Assembly: GCA_937870825.1 (NCBI GenBank)
Contig: CALMZO010000445.1
Span: 1-43,480 of the forward strand
DNA length: 43,480 bases
Direction of reading: 5' to 3'
Source: an uncultured Chloroflexota bacterium
GTDB lineage: Bacteria; Chloroflexota; Anaerolineae; UBA4142; SHND01
Shown here: positions 15,460 to 24,718 of the stretch, piece after piece
How positions within the stretch are numbered: position 1 is the stretch's first letter
Layout of the letters: each line of letters begins with the position of its first letter
The notes under the pieces: generated by a model
Database searches by the model: none
The model's input: the letters and a program-made list of their open reading frames with translations, nothing else
What the model was told of the DNA's origin: nothing
Position numbers and translations under genes: made by a program

Positions 15460-18400
15460 GCTTCGCTCCGTTTTGTGACCGGTTCAATCAGGTGCGCGAT
15501 GGTTTTCAACAGCTGTTCATTCGTCGTGCGCGATTTTACGAGTGCGGCGTTCACACGGTTGATGATGTTTTGGTCTTGCTCGCGGGCGGAAAAAATGACG
15601 ATGGGAACTTGCATCCCATTGCGCCGCAGGAGCGGAAACAACTCATTACCCGAGCCGTCGGGGAGCATCGGGTCGAGCAAGACCAAATCGAACGAATCGC
15701 GTTCGAGCATCTGTTGCGCGTGTTCAAAATCACGCGCCGCCGTCACGTCCGCGACTTCGTGCAAAATCGCTTTGACGACCTGCAGCACATCCGCATCATC
15801 TTCGATGTGCAAAATATGCGGCTTGCCTTTTCGCAAATGTTCGGTGGCGTGTGTCACCGCGCGCACCAATTCTTCAAGGTCAATGGGTTTTTGCAGCCAG
15901 TCCGCCACCCACATCGCGTCGCCGTTCAATTGACGCTTGCCCTGCTCGGCTTTGGCAGAGACGACCACAATCGGCAAATTGCGCGTCTCTTCGAGCGCGC
16001 GAAAATCATGAATGAGTGAAATTCCGTCACGGTCGGGGAGCATTAAATCGAGCGTGACCGCCGCGTATTTGCGCGAGCGCGCCAGTTCGAGCGCTTGTGC
16101 CGCGTCGAACGCGACGTCTGCGTCAAAACCGCCTTGCCTGAGCATGGACTCTAAAATCATTGCCACATCCTGGTCATCATCCACAATCAAAATACGCGGC
16201 TTACCCGCGCCGTTCGGCGAGATTTCAACATATTCCGGGACCGCAAAATAGAACGTCGTCCCCTCGCCGATGATTGAGTCAAAAGAAATCACGCCGCCAT
16301 GTTTTTCTACTATCGCCTTGACGATGGAAAGTCCCAACCCCGTGCCACTTTTTTGCCGCGAGTCCGATGAATCGGCTTGCGCGAATTTTTCAAAAATGTG
16401 CGGGCGAAATTCTTCCGGGATGCCCGAACCATGATCGCGCACCGCGACCTGGATATTGCCTCCCTTGCGCGCGACGCCGATTTCGACCTGACTGTGAGGC
16501 GGTGAAAATTTTGCGGCGTTCGAGAGTAGGTTTGTCAACACTTGCATGATACGGTCAGCATCGGCATTGATTTTAAGGTCGCGTGACTCGGCAGTCAATA
16601 CGAACGCGATTTGATATTGTTCGCCGTATGCTCGATTCGCTTCGATGGCTTGCTCGAGAAGCGGAACCAACTCGAACGGGCGAAATTGAAAGACCATTTT
16701 GCCTGATTCGATTTTTTCAATATCCAAAATATCGTTAATCAACCGCACCAGCCGTTCGCTGTTTTTGTAGGCGATGTCAATCATGCTCTTGACGCGTTCC
16801 GATACGGGACCCGCAACGCCGCCCGCAATCAGTCCGAGCGAACCGCGAATCGAAGTGAGCGGCGTGCGCAGTTCGTGACTCACCGTCGAAATGAATTCAT
16901 TTTTCAAACGGTCCACTTGTTTACGCTGTGTAATGTCCTGACCAAAGGCGAGGGTCATCCCGTGCGAGAGCGGTTTGTACGTCCACGAGGTATCCACCTC
17001 GCGTCCATCTTTGACAACGGTCTTGAAATCGAGCCAATTCGCTGTCGGCACAAACATCAGGTTACGCGCCAACTTGCGCTGCGTCTCGTCCGGGTACATT
17101 GCCGACAGCACATCGCCGTCGTTCATTTCTTCCAACGTGTAACCGAGCGTACGTTCCCATTCCTGATTGATAAGCGTGTAGCGACCTTCGGCATCAATCA
17201 TGCCAATCATCACCGGCGAATTGTCAAACACGCTTTGCAGCATTTCGCGGCTTGCGCGCAAATCCTTTTCCACGCGTTTGCGTTCCGTTACATCGCGGTC
17301 AATGCCCAATATCAATTCGTGGTCGCCAACCTTGAGGATGGCGGTCGAGGTCTCGATGGTGAAGCGATGTCCGTCCTTGTGACGATGCTCGGATTCCAGA
17401 TGCAGGACGCCGGCGCGGCGCACTTGGTCCAGATACACTGCGCGTTCTTCGGGCGTGCCGTTCCGCGTATTCAAAATGTCAATGGACTGTCCAATCATCT
17501 CTTCGCGTGTATAGCCATTCATGTCACACGCGACCTGATTGCAATCCACGATGCGCCACTCGGCGTCCGTCGGCTCAATCAGCAAAATGGCGTCGGGCGA
17601 TGCGGCAAAGAGTTGACGAAAACGTTCTTCGGCTTGCGCGCGTTCTTGAATCTCTTGCTGCGCGGCGGCGTACAAACGCGCGTTATCCAACGCAATCGCC
17701 GCGAGGTGCGCGAAACGCGTCAGGATTTGAATCGCGGCATTGTCAAATTTTTGGTCGTCATTCGTATACGCCAAGCCGAACACGCCCACCACCTGGTCCG
17801 CCGACTTGAGCGGAATGCTGACCAACGCACGCACTTCGGTATTGCCCGGCTTGTTGAGACGATTGCCCCAGGTGCGATAATCGTCCGTCACAAACAGCTC
17901 GCCGGTTTCCCAGACCGTGCCGGTCGCGCCGATGCCGCGCCGCGCAGTGGTGCCCACCAGTTGACGAAAGATGCCGATGCCCACACTCATTTGCATCTCT
18001 TCGGAACCTTGCTCGTTCAGATAAATGTAACCGTTCTCGGTGCCGACCAGATTTGCGGCGCGCTGGGTAATGGCTTCCAACAAATCATTCAATTGCAAAC
18101 GTCCCATCAAACTGATGGTCGTCTCGTGCAGCGCGTCCAGATATTCATTTTGCCGCCGCAGTTCCGTTTCCCCGCGCTGGCGCTCGGTAATATCGCGCGC
18201 AATCGCCGACGAACCAATCACCGCGCCGGACTCATCATACATCGGCGATAACGTCAACGCCACATCTACCAACGTTCCGTTTTTGCGAATGCGCTGTGTT
18301 TCCAAATGGACGATCTGCCCGCTTTGCGCGAGGCGTTCATTTGCCGCGTCAGCCTCTGCCGCGCGCTCGGGCGGAACGATTGTTGCAATCGGTTGACCAA

Positions 18401-19616
18401 TCATTTCCTGCGCGCAATATCCGAGCAAGCGTTCCGCGCCGCGATTCCAACTCGTCACCGTGCCGTCCAGCGTTTTACTCACAATCGCATCATCCGAAGA
18501 TTCCACAATCGCGGCGAGCTGCCGCTGCGCGGCTTGGGCAAGTTTGCGTTCGGTAATGTCCTGAACGATTCCGACCATCGAAGTGGACTTGCTGTTCAAG
18601 CCGTGAACGAATTCGCCTTCCGCCCACACGACACGTTCCTGTCCATCGGCACGTACAACACGAAATTCTATCGGCGTCAATCTCCCCTGCCGTGCGTTTT
18701 CATTCGCCGCCGTCACTCGCGCGCGGTCGTCGGGATGCACGGATTTCGCAACGACACATGCCCACGTACCGTCAAAGTCCGCCGGCGCGAGGCCAAAAAT
18801 GCGAAACATCTCTTCCGACCATTCAATCGCATCGGTTTCCATGTCCCAGCGCCACGAACCAATGTGCGCGATCTCTTGGGCTTTGGCGAGCATACTTTCG
18901 CGTTCGCGCAAGATTTCGCTTTGACGGCGCAGCTGGGTCACTTCGCGCCCGACTCCGACCAACCCAATCATACCACCTTGCACATCGCGCAGCGGCACTC
19001 GGTTCGTCGAGTTCCAACCTTCGCGTCCATCGCGCGTTTGATAGTTTTCCAATTTGCCAATCAGCGGCACGCCCGTCTGCATCACCATTTTTTCATCGGC
19101 GACAAGTTGTTCCATACTCTCTGCCGGAAAAAAATCAGCATCCGTCTTGCCTAACAATTCGTCCACATTCTGCACGCCAAACAATTGCGCGACGGCATTG
19201 TTGGCAACCAGAAATTTCGAATTGAGGTCTTTGGCATAAATCAGGTCCGGCACATTGTCAATCAACGCGCGCAGCAAATTCCGCTCATAGCCCAACTGTG
19301 CCGTGCGTTCATGAATTTTCTGCTCCAGCTCGTGATTCAGATTTTCCGCCGCGCGGCGATTGTAAAGTTGCAGCAGCACCAAGCCCACAAACATTGCAAC
19401 CACCAATAAAATCAACGCCGCGCAAAAACGCAGCAGCGTGTCGCGGGCATTCATGAATTCCTGCCACACGCCGACCTGATTCACTGCGCCGGGTGTCAAC
19501 ACATTATGGAATGTTTGCTGTATGAGGAACATTTGCCAAACGACGAGAGCAATCAAAATGAGTCCCGTCGCAATGATAAGAGAGTCCGGCTTGATGCTGG
19601 GGTGCTGTCGCTTCAT
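15456..19616 (-). CDS. Large hybrid histidine kinase: 2 TM, PAS x5, GAF, HisKA-HATPase, two receivers
   Basis: 1386 aa. The start (MKRQHPSIK) is fixed by GGAGA 9 bp upstream. Two transmembrane helices (about 12-33 and 63-85) bound a short outside loop. Five PAS domains follow at about 115-230, 245-355, 365-480, 665-780 and 790-900, with a GAF domain at about 505-650. Next are HisKA with His914 (SHELRTP), a HATPase domain (NLLSNAAKF, GTGLGLSIVK), and two receivers with Asp1190 and Asp1315. It is the first gene of a four-gene phosphorelay operon. The second receiver has LLDPMLPDG and keeps the acceptor. Ligand unknown; the GAF and PAS domains suggest several cytoplasmic cues. Confidence 0.94.
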   Translation of the reverse strand: MKRQHPSIKPDSLIIATGLILIALVVWQMFLIQQTFHNVLTPGAVNQVGVWQEFMNARDTLLRFCAALILLVVAMFVGLVLLQLYNRRAAENLNHELEQKIHERTAQLGYERNLLRALIDNVPDLIYAKDLNSKFLVANNAVAQLFGVQNVDELLGKTDADFFPAESMEQLVADEKMVMQTGVPLIGKLENYQTRDGREGWNSTNRVPLRDVQGGMIGLVGVGREVTQLRRQSEILRERESMLAKAQEIAHIGSWRWDMETDAIEWSEEMFRIFGLAPADFDGTWACVVAKSVHPDDRARVTAANENARQGRLTPIEFRVVRADGQERVVWAEGEFVHGLNSKSTSMVGIVQDITERKLAQAAQRQLAAIVESSDDAIVSKTLDGTVTSWNRGAERLLGYCAQEMIGQPIATIVPPERAAEADAANERLAQSGQIVHLETQRIRKNGTLVDVALTLSPMYDESGAVIGSSAIARDITERQRGETELRRQNEYLDALHETTISLMGRLQLNDLLEAITQRAANLVGTENGYIYLNEQGSEEMQMSVGIGIFRQLVGTTARRGIGATGTVWETGELFVTDDYRTWGNRLNKPGNTEVRALVSIPLKSADQVVGVFGLAYTNDDQKFDNAAIQILTRFAHLAAIALDNARLYAAAQQEIQERAQAEERFRQLFAASPDAILLIEPTDAEWRIVDCNQVACDMNGYTREEMIGQSIDILNTRNGTPEERAVYLDQVRRAGVLHLESEHRHKDGHRFTIETSTAILKVGDHELILGIDRDVTERKRVEKDLRASREMLQSVFDNSPVMIGMIDAEGRYTLINQEWERTLGYTLEEMNDGDVLSAMYPDETQRKLARNLMFVPTANWLDFKTVVKDGREVDTSWTYKPLSHGMTLAFGQDITQRKQVDRLKNEFISTVSHELRTPLTSIRGSLGLIAGGVAGPVSERVKSMIDIAYKNSERLVRLINDILDIEKIESGKMVFQFRPFELVPLLEQAIEANRAYGEQYQIAFVLTAESRDLKINADADRIMQVLTNLLSNAAKFSPPHSQVEIGVARKGGNIQVAVRDHGSGIPEEFRPHIFEKFAQADSSDSRQKSGTGLGLSIVKAIVEKHGGVISFDSIIGEGTTFYFAVPEYVEISPNGAGKPRILIVDDDQDVAMILESMLRQGGFDADVAFDAAQALELARSRKYAAVTLDLMLPDRDGISLIHDFRALEETRNLPIVVVSAKAEQGKRQLNGDAMWVADWLQKPIDLEELVRAVTHATEHLRKGKPHILHIEDDADVLQVVKAILHEVADVTAARDFEHAQQMLERDSFDLVLLDPMLPDGSGNELFPLLRRNGMQVPIVIFSAREQDQNIINRVNAALVKSRTTNEQLLKTIAHLIEPVTKRSEA

Positions 19617-19652
19617 GGCTGCATCTCCATACGAAAAAACGTGGTATGCAGA

Positions 19653-19658
19653 ATTATA
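19653..19658 (-). promoter_or_regulatory. Minus 10 box (TATAAT) of the phosphorelay operon
   Basis: A perfect TATAAT on the minus strand lies 36 bp before the hybrid-kinase start codon in an AT-rich stretch. No good minus 35 hexamer is found at 16-18 bp, so this is a tentative promoter. Confidence 0.4.
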
Positions 19659-19757
19659 AGTCATTTGGAGAAAATTTAGATAGATTTTTTGTCCCATGAC
19701 CTTTGTGTCATCCCAAAATCCCCCACGCGGGCTGAATTTAACCCGCCGCGGACGCCT

Positions 19758-19927
19758 GTGGACGCACGGAACGCGCTGGATTCGGAACGCCACATCCGCG
19801 CGCCGGCAAGAAAATCCATCTGCGCGCGTACTTGCGAGAACAAGCGGGCAAAGCATTCGACCCGCGCGTGGTGGACGCATTTTTGGAAAGGATTTGCTTC
19901 GCCCGTGTCACGCACTCGAGTGCATGA
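19758..19927 (+). pseudogene. C-terminal remnant of an HD-GYP phosphodiesterase gene (frameshifted)
   Basis: The frame beginning at 19758 reads VDARNALDSERHIRAPARKS, close to the HD-GYP segment VVDVWDALTSDRPYR-type. After a shift, the frame through 19805 reads LRAYLREQAGKAFDPRVVDA and continues FLERI to a TGA at 19925-19927, the usual HD-GYP C-terminus (G-x-x-FDP-x-VV-x-AF). The catalytic HD half is missing. It lies in the 400-bp gap between the divergent hybrid-kinase and exosortase genes, where I see no other gene. Confidence 0.6.
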
Positions 19928-20016
19928 CATTCTCGGAAAATCTGCTACCATTGCAATGCTCGCGCGCGGAACATGCGCGCCCGTTTCGGCGTCTTGTTCG
20001 CGCCGCACCATTCTTG

Positions 20017-21534
20017 ATGTTTCCCCCGCGTAATCTTGCCCGCACCCCATTCCTTTCCACCTTGCGCGTCCACGCGTCGCAACTCGTGTGGAATGTTTTC
20101 CTCGTTGCGTTCTGGTTGTTTCTGTATCGCGCCCTATTCGACTATCTCGGCATCCTCGCGCTGCGCGAAGATTTTCGCACCAATCAACTTGTCCTCATTG
20201 CCATTGTCGCGCTCATCGCTTGGCAAATCTATAACGGCAATTTTCAAATTCACTTTCACGCCGCGCCGCGCGCGTATCCCGTTCCCCTCGCGCTCGCGCT
20301 CGGCGGCTCTGTGTTGTATCTCATCGGCGAACGCGTTCTCGACATCAATACGCTTTCCGCGACCTTGTTCGGCATTGCGAGCTATGGTTTTCTCGGTTTG
20401 TGGATGTCGCCGCGCAGTTGGCGCGCGGGTTTGCCCGCCGCGCTGCTACTGATTGGCGTGCTGCCGTTCGGTGAACACATGCAAACTTTCATCGGCTACC
20501 CGATGCGAATTTTCACCGCAGAACTCGTGCGCGATGGACTCGCGAAATTTCAAATCGCCTCGACCGGTGTGGACACCATTCTCGTCTTGGAAAATGGCGT
20601 CTCGCAAATTGATTTGCCGTGCAGCGGTGTAAAAAGCTTGTGGACGGGCGCGATTTTTTTCATCGCCGTTACGTGGCTCGAACGCCGCGCGTTACATTTG
20701 CGCTGGCTGCTCGTCGCGTGCGCGTTCGTGCTGTTGTTGTTCCTCGCGAATCTTGCGCGCGTCGCCGCACTCGTCGTGGCTGCGCAAGTTTTGAATCTCC
20801 CGCTTGTGGCGGAAATGCTGCATGTGCCATTGGGCGTGATGGGTTTTCTCGGCGCGTGCGCGGCGGCGGTTTGGTTATTGAAATTCAACAACAAAATTTT
20901 TTCTGAAAATTTTATTCTTGAATCAAATCGTTTCGCGTTTTCGATTCCGCAATTTTCGCTCGCGCTTGCCATTGTGCTTGGCGCAATGGGTTTGCTCTAT
21001 GCGCCGCGTCCCGAACTCGGTCTCTCGCACATCGCGCCCGCGTGGATTTTTCCGAATACGTTACACACGCGCGAATTGCCGCTCAAGCCCGACGAAATCG
21101 CGTGGCTCACGCGCGACGGCGCGGAATCGGCGACGCGTTTGGAATTTTCGTGGCAAGGCATTTCGGGTTCCATGATTCTCGTGCCGAGCCGCACATGGCG
21201 CGCGCATCATCGCCCCGAACGCTGCTTTGAAGTGTACGGCTTGCAGTTGAATGATTCGCGCGCGCAGCTCGTCGCGGAAAATTTTCCGCTGCGCGCAGTG
21301 GTACTGCGTGACCCCAAAAGCGACGCGCGTCTCGACGCCGCGTATTGGTTTCAATCGGCGACGCGCACGACGGACGATTACGGCACGCGCATTTGGGCGG
21401 ACACTGCCGCGCCGTCCGAACGCTGGGTGCTCGTTTCGATTTTGTTTGACCAACCGCTCGACGCGAACGACGCGCGCGCCGTCGCGTTGTATCGCGCGCT
21501 GCACGAATCTGTCGCGCAGCAACTCGCGCACTAG
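20017..21534 (+). CDS. xrtO: Exosortase with fused EpsI-like domain (exosortase O-like)
   Basis: 505 aa from the ATG at 20017. An in-frame start at 19696 exists, but that stretch reads through the HD-GYP remnant. About eight to ten transmembrane helices. The exosortase catalytic triad is visible: Cys202 in LPCSGVKSLW, Arg248 in LANLARVA and His269 in MLHVPLGVMGF. The C-terminal part (about 330-505) carries HHRPERCFEVYGLQL, the hallmark of EpsI/DUF3485 domains. Exosortases cleave PEP-CTERM tails and pass proteins to the cell surface. The next gene encodes a multi-pass protein with such a tail, the arrangement I recall for exosortase O and 'PEP-CTERM family integral membrane protein'. The subtype is less sure than the family. 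Confidence 0.85.
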   Translation: MFPPRNLARTPFLSTLRVHASQLVWNVFLVAFWLFLYRALFDYLGILALREDFRTNQLVLIAIVALIAWQIYNGNFQIHFHAAPRAYPVPLALALGGSVLYLIGERVLDINTLSATLFGIASYGFLGLWMSPRSWRAGLPAALLLIGVLPFGEHMQTFIGYPMRIFTAELVRDGLAKFQIASTGVDTILVLENGVSQIDLPCSGVKSLWTGAIFFIAVTWLERRALHLRWLLVACAFVLLLFLANLARVAALVVAAQVLNLPLVAEMLHVPLGVMGFLGACAAAVWLLKFNNKIFSENFILESNRFAFSIPQFSLALAIVLGAMGLLYAPRPELGLSHIAPAWIFPNTLHTRELPLKPDEIAWLTRDGAESATRLEFSWQGISGSMILVPSRTWRAHHRPERCFEVYGLQLNDSRAQLVAENFPLRAVVLRDPKSDARLDAAYWFQSATRTTDDYGTRIWADTAAPSERWVLVSILFDQPLDANDARAVALYRALHESVAQQLAH

Positions 21535-21558
21535 TTGGGGAATGAGGCATTAACAACG

Positions 21559-24486
21559 ATGACACAATTACTCTCGAAAATTATTCATTCGCCCGCGTGG
21601 GGCTACGGGCTGTTTTGGATTTGGAATCTGATATTCCTCGCGTTCATTTTGCTCGGCTTTGCGCCGCTGATTTTGCCGATGATGTTTCTCGGCGCGTTCG
21701 CCAACATCATTCCCTTTAGTTTTCTCGTCAACGCGCTGCTTTTGATTCTTATTCCGCTCGTCGCCGTCGGCATCGGAATTTATTTGCAGCGCACCGCGCC
21801 GCGAAAATTGTTCGCGTTCGGTTATGCGGTGGAAGGTCCGTTGATGCTCCTCGTCGCGTTTCGCTTGTTTGTGATTCGCGAATTGACGCCGATGTTGACG
21901 TTCATTCTCATCGTTTCCGCATTGGGCATGTTGACGTTCTTGTGGCAATTGCTCGACAAAAAAATTGACTCGCGCAACGCCCTGCTCACACACGCGCGCG
22001 TGTTGGGCATGACCTTGTTCGCGCTCGTCGCGTTGTACGCGGGCGTGTGGCTCGCGTTTTATGCGGTGCCGCTCGGCGCGTTTTTGGTGCGCGGACTTGT
22101 CGAAATGCTTTTGCATCTCGGCGATGTGTTTCGCGGCTTTTTGTCCGCGCTCCGCGAATTTCCGCGCAACTTGGTTTGGATACCGTTCACGATATTTGGG
22201 ATGCTCACCTTCGCGTTCAGCGCGACGCTCTTTGTGTTGATGCCGCTCGCCGTTCCGATTTTGGTACTGCGCGGCTGGTGGGGCGCAATCAAAAATTATG
22301 CCGCGCGTTTTGGCGCAATCGGCGCCGCGCTTGTCCCGACGGCAACCGCGCTCGTTTGCGCGCTGTTGTTCGTTTGGCTGAATCAACAACCGCAAACCGT
22401 CGCGTTTGCGTTGCTCAATACGACGCCGACAAACGCGACGCAAGCGCAACAACTTGAGGCGCAAAAAGAAACGATTCGCGCGGGCTTGTTGAACGCGTAT
22501 CTCGCGCCGCAGCGTTACATCAGTTCCGTCGGCGAAGTGCAACACATTCGCGACCTGTACGGCAGCGCGTTCAATACATCACAAGAAAACTTTGTCGGCG
22601 TTGAACGCGCGTACGAATTAGTAGCATCGCCGTTGTTGTACAAGCCGACCGGAGAGGTCGTGCAAAACGCGCGCGGGAACGACAGCGCGCTGATGCGCGA
22701 ATCCAATCAAGCCGCGACGTTGTATGAAAATTATTTTGACGAAACGATTTATGACGGCGAACGCGAAACCGTTCTCGCCGCGCTCGCTTCGACGTGGGAT
22801 GTCGCGGGCGCGCAGCAGCGCATTCAAGATGCCGCCGACCGCGAGGTGCATCTCAACAAACAAGAAATCACGTTCGTCGAACACGGCGATTGGGCGGATT
22901 TTGAACTGCACGAAGAATATCAAAATGAATCGGGCACGCGTCAAGAAGTTGTGTATTACGTCACGCTGCCCGAATCGGCAGTGATTACCGGCGTATGGCT
23001 TGGCAATTCCGAACATCGCGGCGAGCGTTTTGCGTATCGCGTTTCACCGCGCGGCGCGGCGCAGCAAGTCTATCGTCAACAAGTGCGCCGCAACATTGAC
23101 CCCGCGCTCGTTGAACAAATCGGTCCGCGTCAATATCGTCTTCGCGTTTTTCCGATTGAACCCAAAACGTTGGGGAACAGTCGGAGCGAATTTGGTTATG
23201 AAACAACATTCATCAAGCAAGGTCCGCCGCTGCATTTGTGGGTGACGTGGCGCGTGTTCGCGCAGAACAACGCGTGGACGCTGCCCTATCTCGCGGAAAA
23301 ACGCAATGTGTATTGGGATGAAAAAACGACGCGCACGGTGAATGGACAGCCCCTCACCCCCAGCCCCTCTCCCAATTTTGGGAGAGGAGAGACAGAATGG
23401 CTGCCGTCGTCCATTCCTACAGCAACAAGAATCGCGGCGACGACGCATCGTTTTGATTTGCCGGAGGGACAAACGATTATCGCGCAGCCCCTCGCGGAAT
23501 CGTCGCTGCCGCAATTGCCGAATGACGCGCGCATTGCCGTCGTCGTTGACCGTTCGCGCAGTATGCAGCCCCGCGCACAAGACGTACAAAACGCGCTCGC
23601 GCAGTTCAAAACAATTTCCGAACGCGGCAATGTCGTTGACGTGTACCTCACCGCGTCAAAATATCGCGGCGAAAGTGCGACGCGCGTTTCGGTGAATGAA
23701 TTGAATCCGAACGCGCTCACCTTTATCGGCGGACAAAATCCGGCGGAACTGCTGCAGCAATTCGGCAATCTGCGCGGCGGAGAAAAATATGACGCGATTT
23801 TTGTATTGACGGATGGAACGGGCTACGCGCTCGGCGCGAATGATTCAAAACCGGCGAGTGTGAATGCCGCGTTGTGGTTCGCGCATCTCGGCGGAACATT
23901 TCCGCTCGGCTATGACGACGCGACGCTCCAAGAAATTCAAGCGACGGGCGGAGGGGTGACGGGAAACTTGCAAGACGCGTTGAATCGTTTCGTCGTCGCG
24001 CAGGCGCTGAAACGCGGCGATTCGTTTGTGGACGCGCCGCGTGATGCCGTTGTAGAGTATGCGGACGATTATGTTTGGTTGACGCTGCCGACGAGCCAGG
24101 CGCAAACGCGTTTTGCCGAAACCGCGTCGGATGAAAATTTCGCGCCGTTCGCCGCGCGGCGTTTGATTCTGACAAACGTTCAACGCGAACGCGCGTCACT
24201 CGAACAACTCAACACGCTTGACCAATTGCACGCGCTCGCAAAACAGTACAGCGTCATCACGCCGTACTCGTCCATGATTGTTCTCGTGAACGACATTCAA
24301 CACAAGACCTTGGACGAATTGGAAAAACAAGGAGACCGTTTCCAGCGCGAAGTGGAAGAAGTAGGACAAACGCAGCCGTTCGACATCACCGCCGTTCCCG
24401 AACCGCACGAGTACGTGTTGATGGCGTTGGGATTGATATTGTTCGTGTGGTACGCGCGAAAAAAGCGACGAGAGGCGATGGCATGA
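21559..24486 (+). CDS. VIT/VWA integral membrane protein with PEP-CTERM sorting signal
   Basis: 975 aa. The ATG at 21559 is preferred over a TTG at 21535; GAGG lies 11 bp upstream. The N-terminal ~280 residues have several transmembrane helices. A VIT (vault/inter-alpha-trypsin) domain follows at about 430-560 (EITFVEHGDWADFELHEEY, TLPESAVITGVWLG), then a VWA domain with MIDAS-like VDRSRSM and VLTDGTG. The tail is VPEPHEYVLMALGLILF plus an Arg/Lys cluster (about 946-975), a full PEP-CTERM signal. It is the probable substrate of the exosortase encoded 24 bp upstream. An in-frame palindromic repeat sits between VIT and VWA. The gene is closed by a strong terminator. Confidence 0.9.
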   Translation: MTQLLSKIIHSPAWGYGLFWIWNLIFLAFILLGFAPLILPMMFLGAFANIIPFSFLVNALLLILIPLVAVGIGIYLQRTAPRKLFAFGYAVEGPLMLLVAFRLFVIRELTPMLTFILIVSALGMLTFLWQLLDKKIDSRNALLTHARVLGMTLFALVALYAGVWLAFYAVPLGAFLVRGLVEMLLHLGDVFRGFLSALREFPRNLVWIPFTIFGMLTFAFSATLFVLMPLAVPILVLRGWWGAIKNYAARFGAIGAALVPTATALVCALLFVWLNQQPQTVAFALLNTTPTNATQAQQLEAQKETIRAGLLNAYLAPQRYISSVGEVQHIRDLYGSAFNTSQENFVGVERAYELVASPLLYKPTGEVVQNARGNDSALMRESNQAATLYENYFDETIYDGERETVLAALASTWDVAGAQQRIQDAADREVHLNKQEITFVEHGDWADFELHEEYQNESGTRQEVVYYVTLPESAVITGVWLGNSEHRGERFAYRVSPRGAAQQVYRQQVRRNIDPALVEQIGPRQYRLRVFPIEPKTLGNSRSEFGYETTFIKQGPPLHLWVTWRVFAQNNAWTLPYLAEKRNVYWDEKTTRTVNGQPLTPSPSPNFGRGETEWLPSSIPTATRIAATTHRFDLPEGQTIIAQPLAESSLPQLPNDARIAVVVDRSRSMQPRAQDVQNALAQFKTISERGNVVDVYLTASKYRGESATRVSVNELNPNALTFIGGQNPAELLQQFGNLRGGEKYDAIFVLTDGTGYALGANDSKPASVNAALWFAHLGGTFPLGYDDATLQEIQATGGGVTGNLQDALNRFVVAQALKRGDSFVDAPRDAVVEYADDYVWLTLPTSQAQTRFAETASDENFAPFAARRLILTNVQRERASLEQLNTLDQLHALAKQYSVITPYSSMIVLVNDIQHKTLDELEKQGDRFQREVEEVGQTQPFDITAVPEPHEYVLMALGLILFVWYARKKRREAMA
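23349..23393. repeat. In-frame CCTCTCCCAA/TTGGGAGAGG palindromic element
   Basis: A CCCTCACCCC head and a 10-bp stem (23366-23375 and 23378-23387) lie inside the VIT/VWA gene and encode LTPSPSPNFGRGET. Same family as 9811-9855 and 26986-27042. Confidence 0.85.
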
Positions 24487-24492
24487 TAACAG

Positions 24493-24525
24493 AGAGGACA
24501 GGCGCAAAAACCTGTCCTCTTTTTT
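24493..24525 (+). terminator. Intrinsic terminator after the exosortase operon
   Basis: 10-bp perfect stem AGAGGACAGG/CCTGTCCTCT with an 8-nt loop, followed by a run of T. Confidence 0.9.
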
Positions 24526-24570
24526 AACATTCGTTCTTTCCAATTTGTCGTAAAATAAAACGGCTTCCCC

Positions 24571-24699
24571 TCCGCCAAGCGTCCCTATCGCGCCGCGCGC
24601 CCATTTGAAAGCGCGCACCGCGAAATTTCAAATCAACGCGGCAAACACTTGGACCCCGCGAGGGTGGATGCGTTTCTCGCTATTGCGATGGCGGAATGG
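24571..24699 (+). pseudogene. Second HD-GYP C-terminal remnant
   Basis: The frame through 24604 reads AKRPYRAARPFESAHREI, then SNQRGKHLDPARVDAFLAI, then AMAEW. This matches the last ~40 residues of HD-GYP proteins (SKRPYRPA...GxHFDPxVVDAFL). It has no start codon, no HD motif, and is followed directly by the SDR gene in another frame. It differs in sequence from the remnant at 19758-19927, so the two are independent relics or an old duplication. Nothing else is seen in the 24526-24718 gap. Confidence 0.6.
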
Positions 24700-24718
24700 C
24701 ACACGACAGCCAACTCGA

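Noticed and set aside
14419-15933. 504-codon open frame on the plus strand
   Set aside because: It runs antisense across the receiver-ParA gene, the single receiver and the end of the hybrid kinase, and has no domain signature.
16875-18251. 458-codon open frame on the plus strand
   Set aside because: Antisense to the PAS, GAF and kinase domains of the hybrid kinase. Composition is that of a shadow frame.
19696-20016. Longer N-terminus for the exosortase from an upstream ATG
   Set aside because: The extra 107 residues are Arg-rich, read through an HD-GYP remnant in another frame, and do not resemble exosortases.
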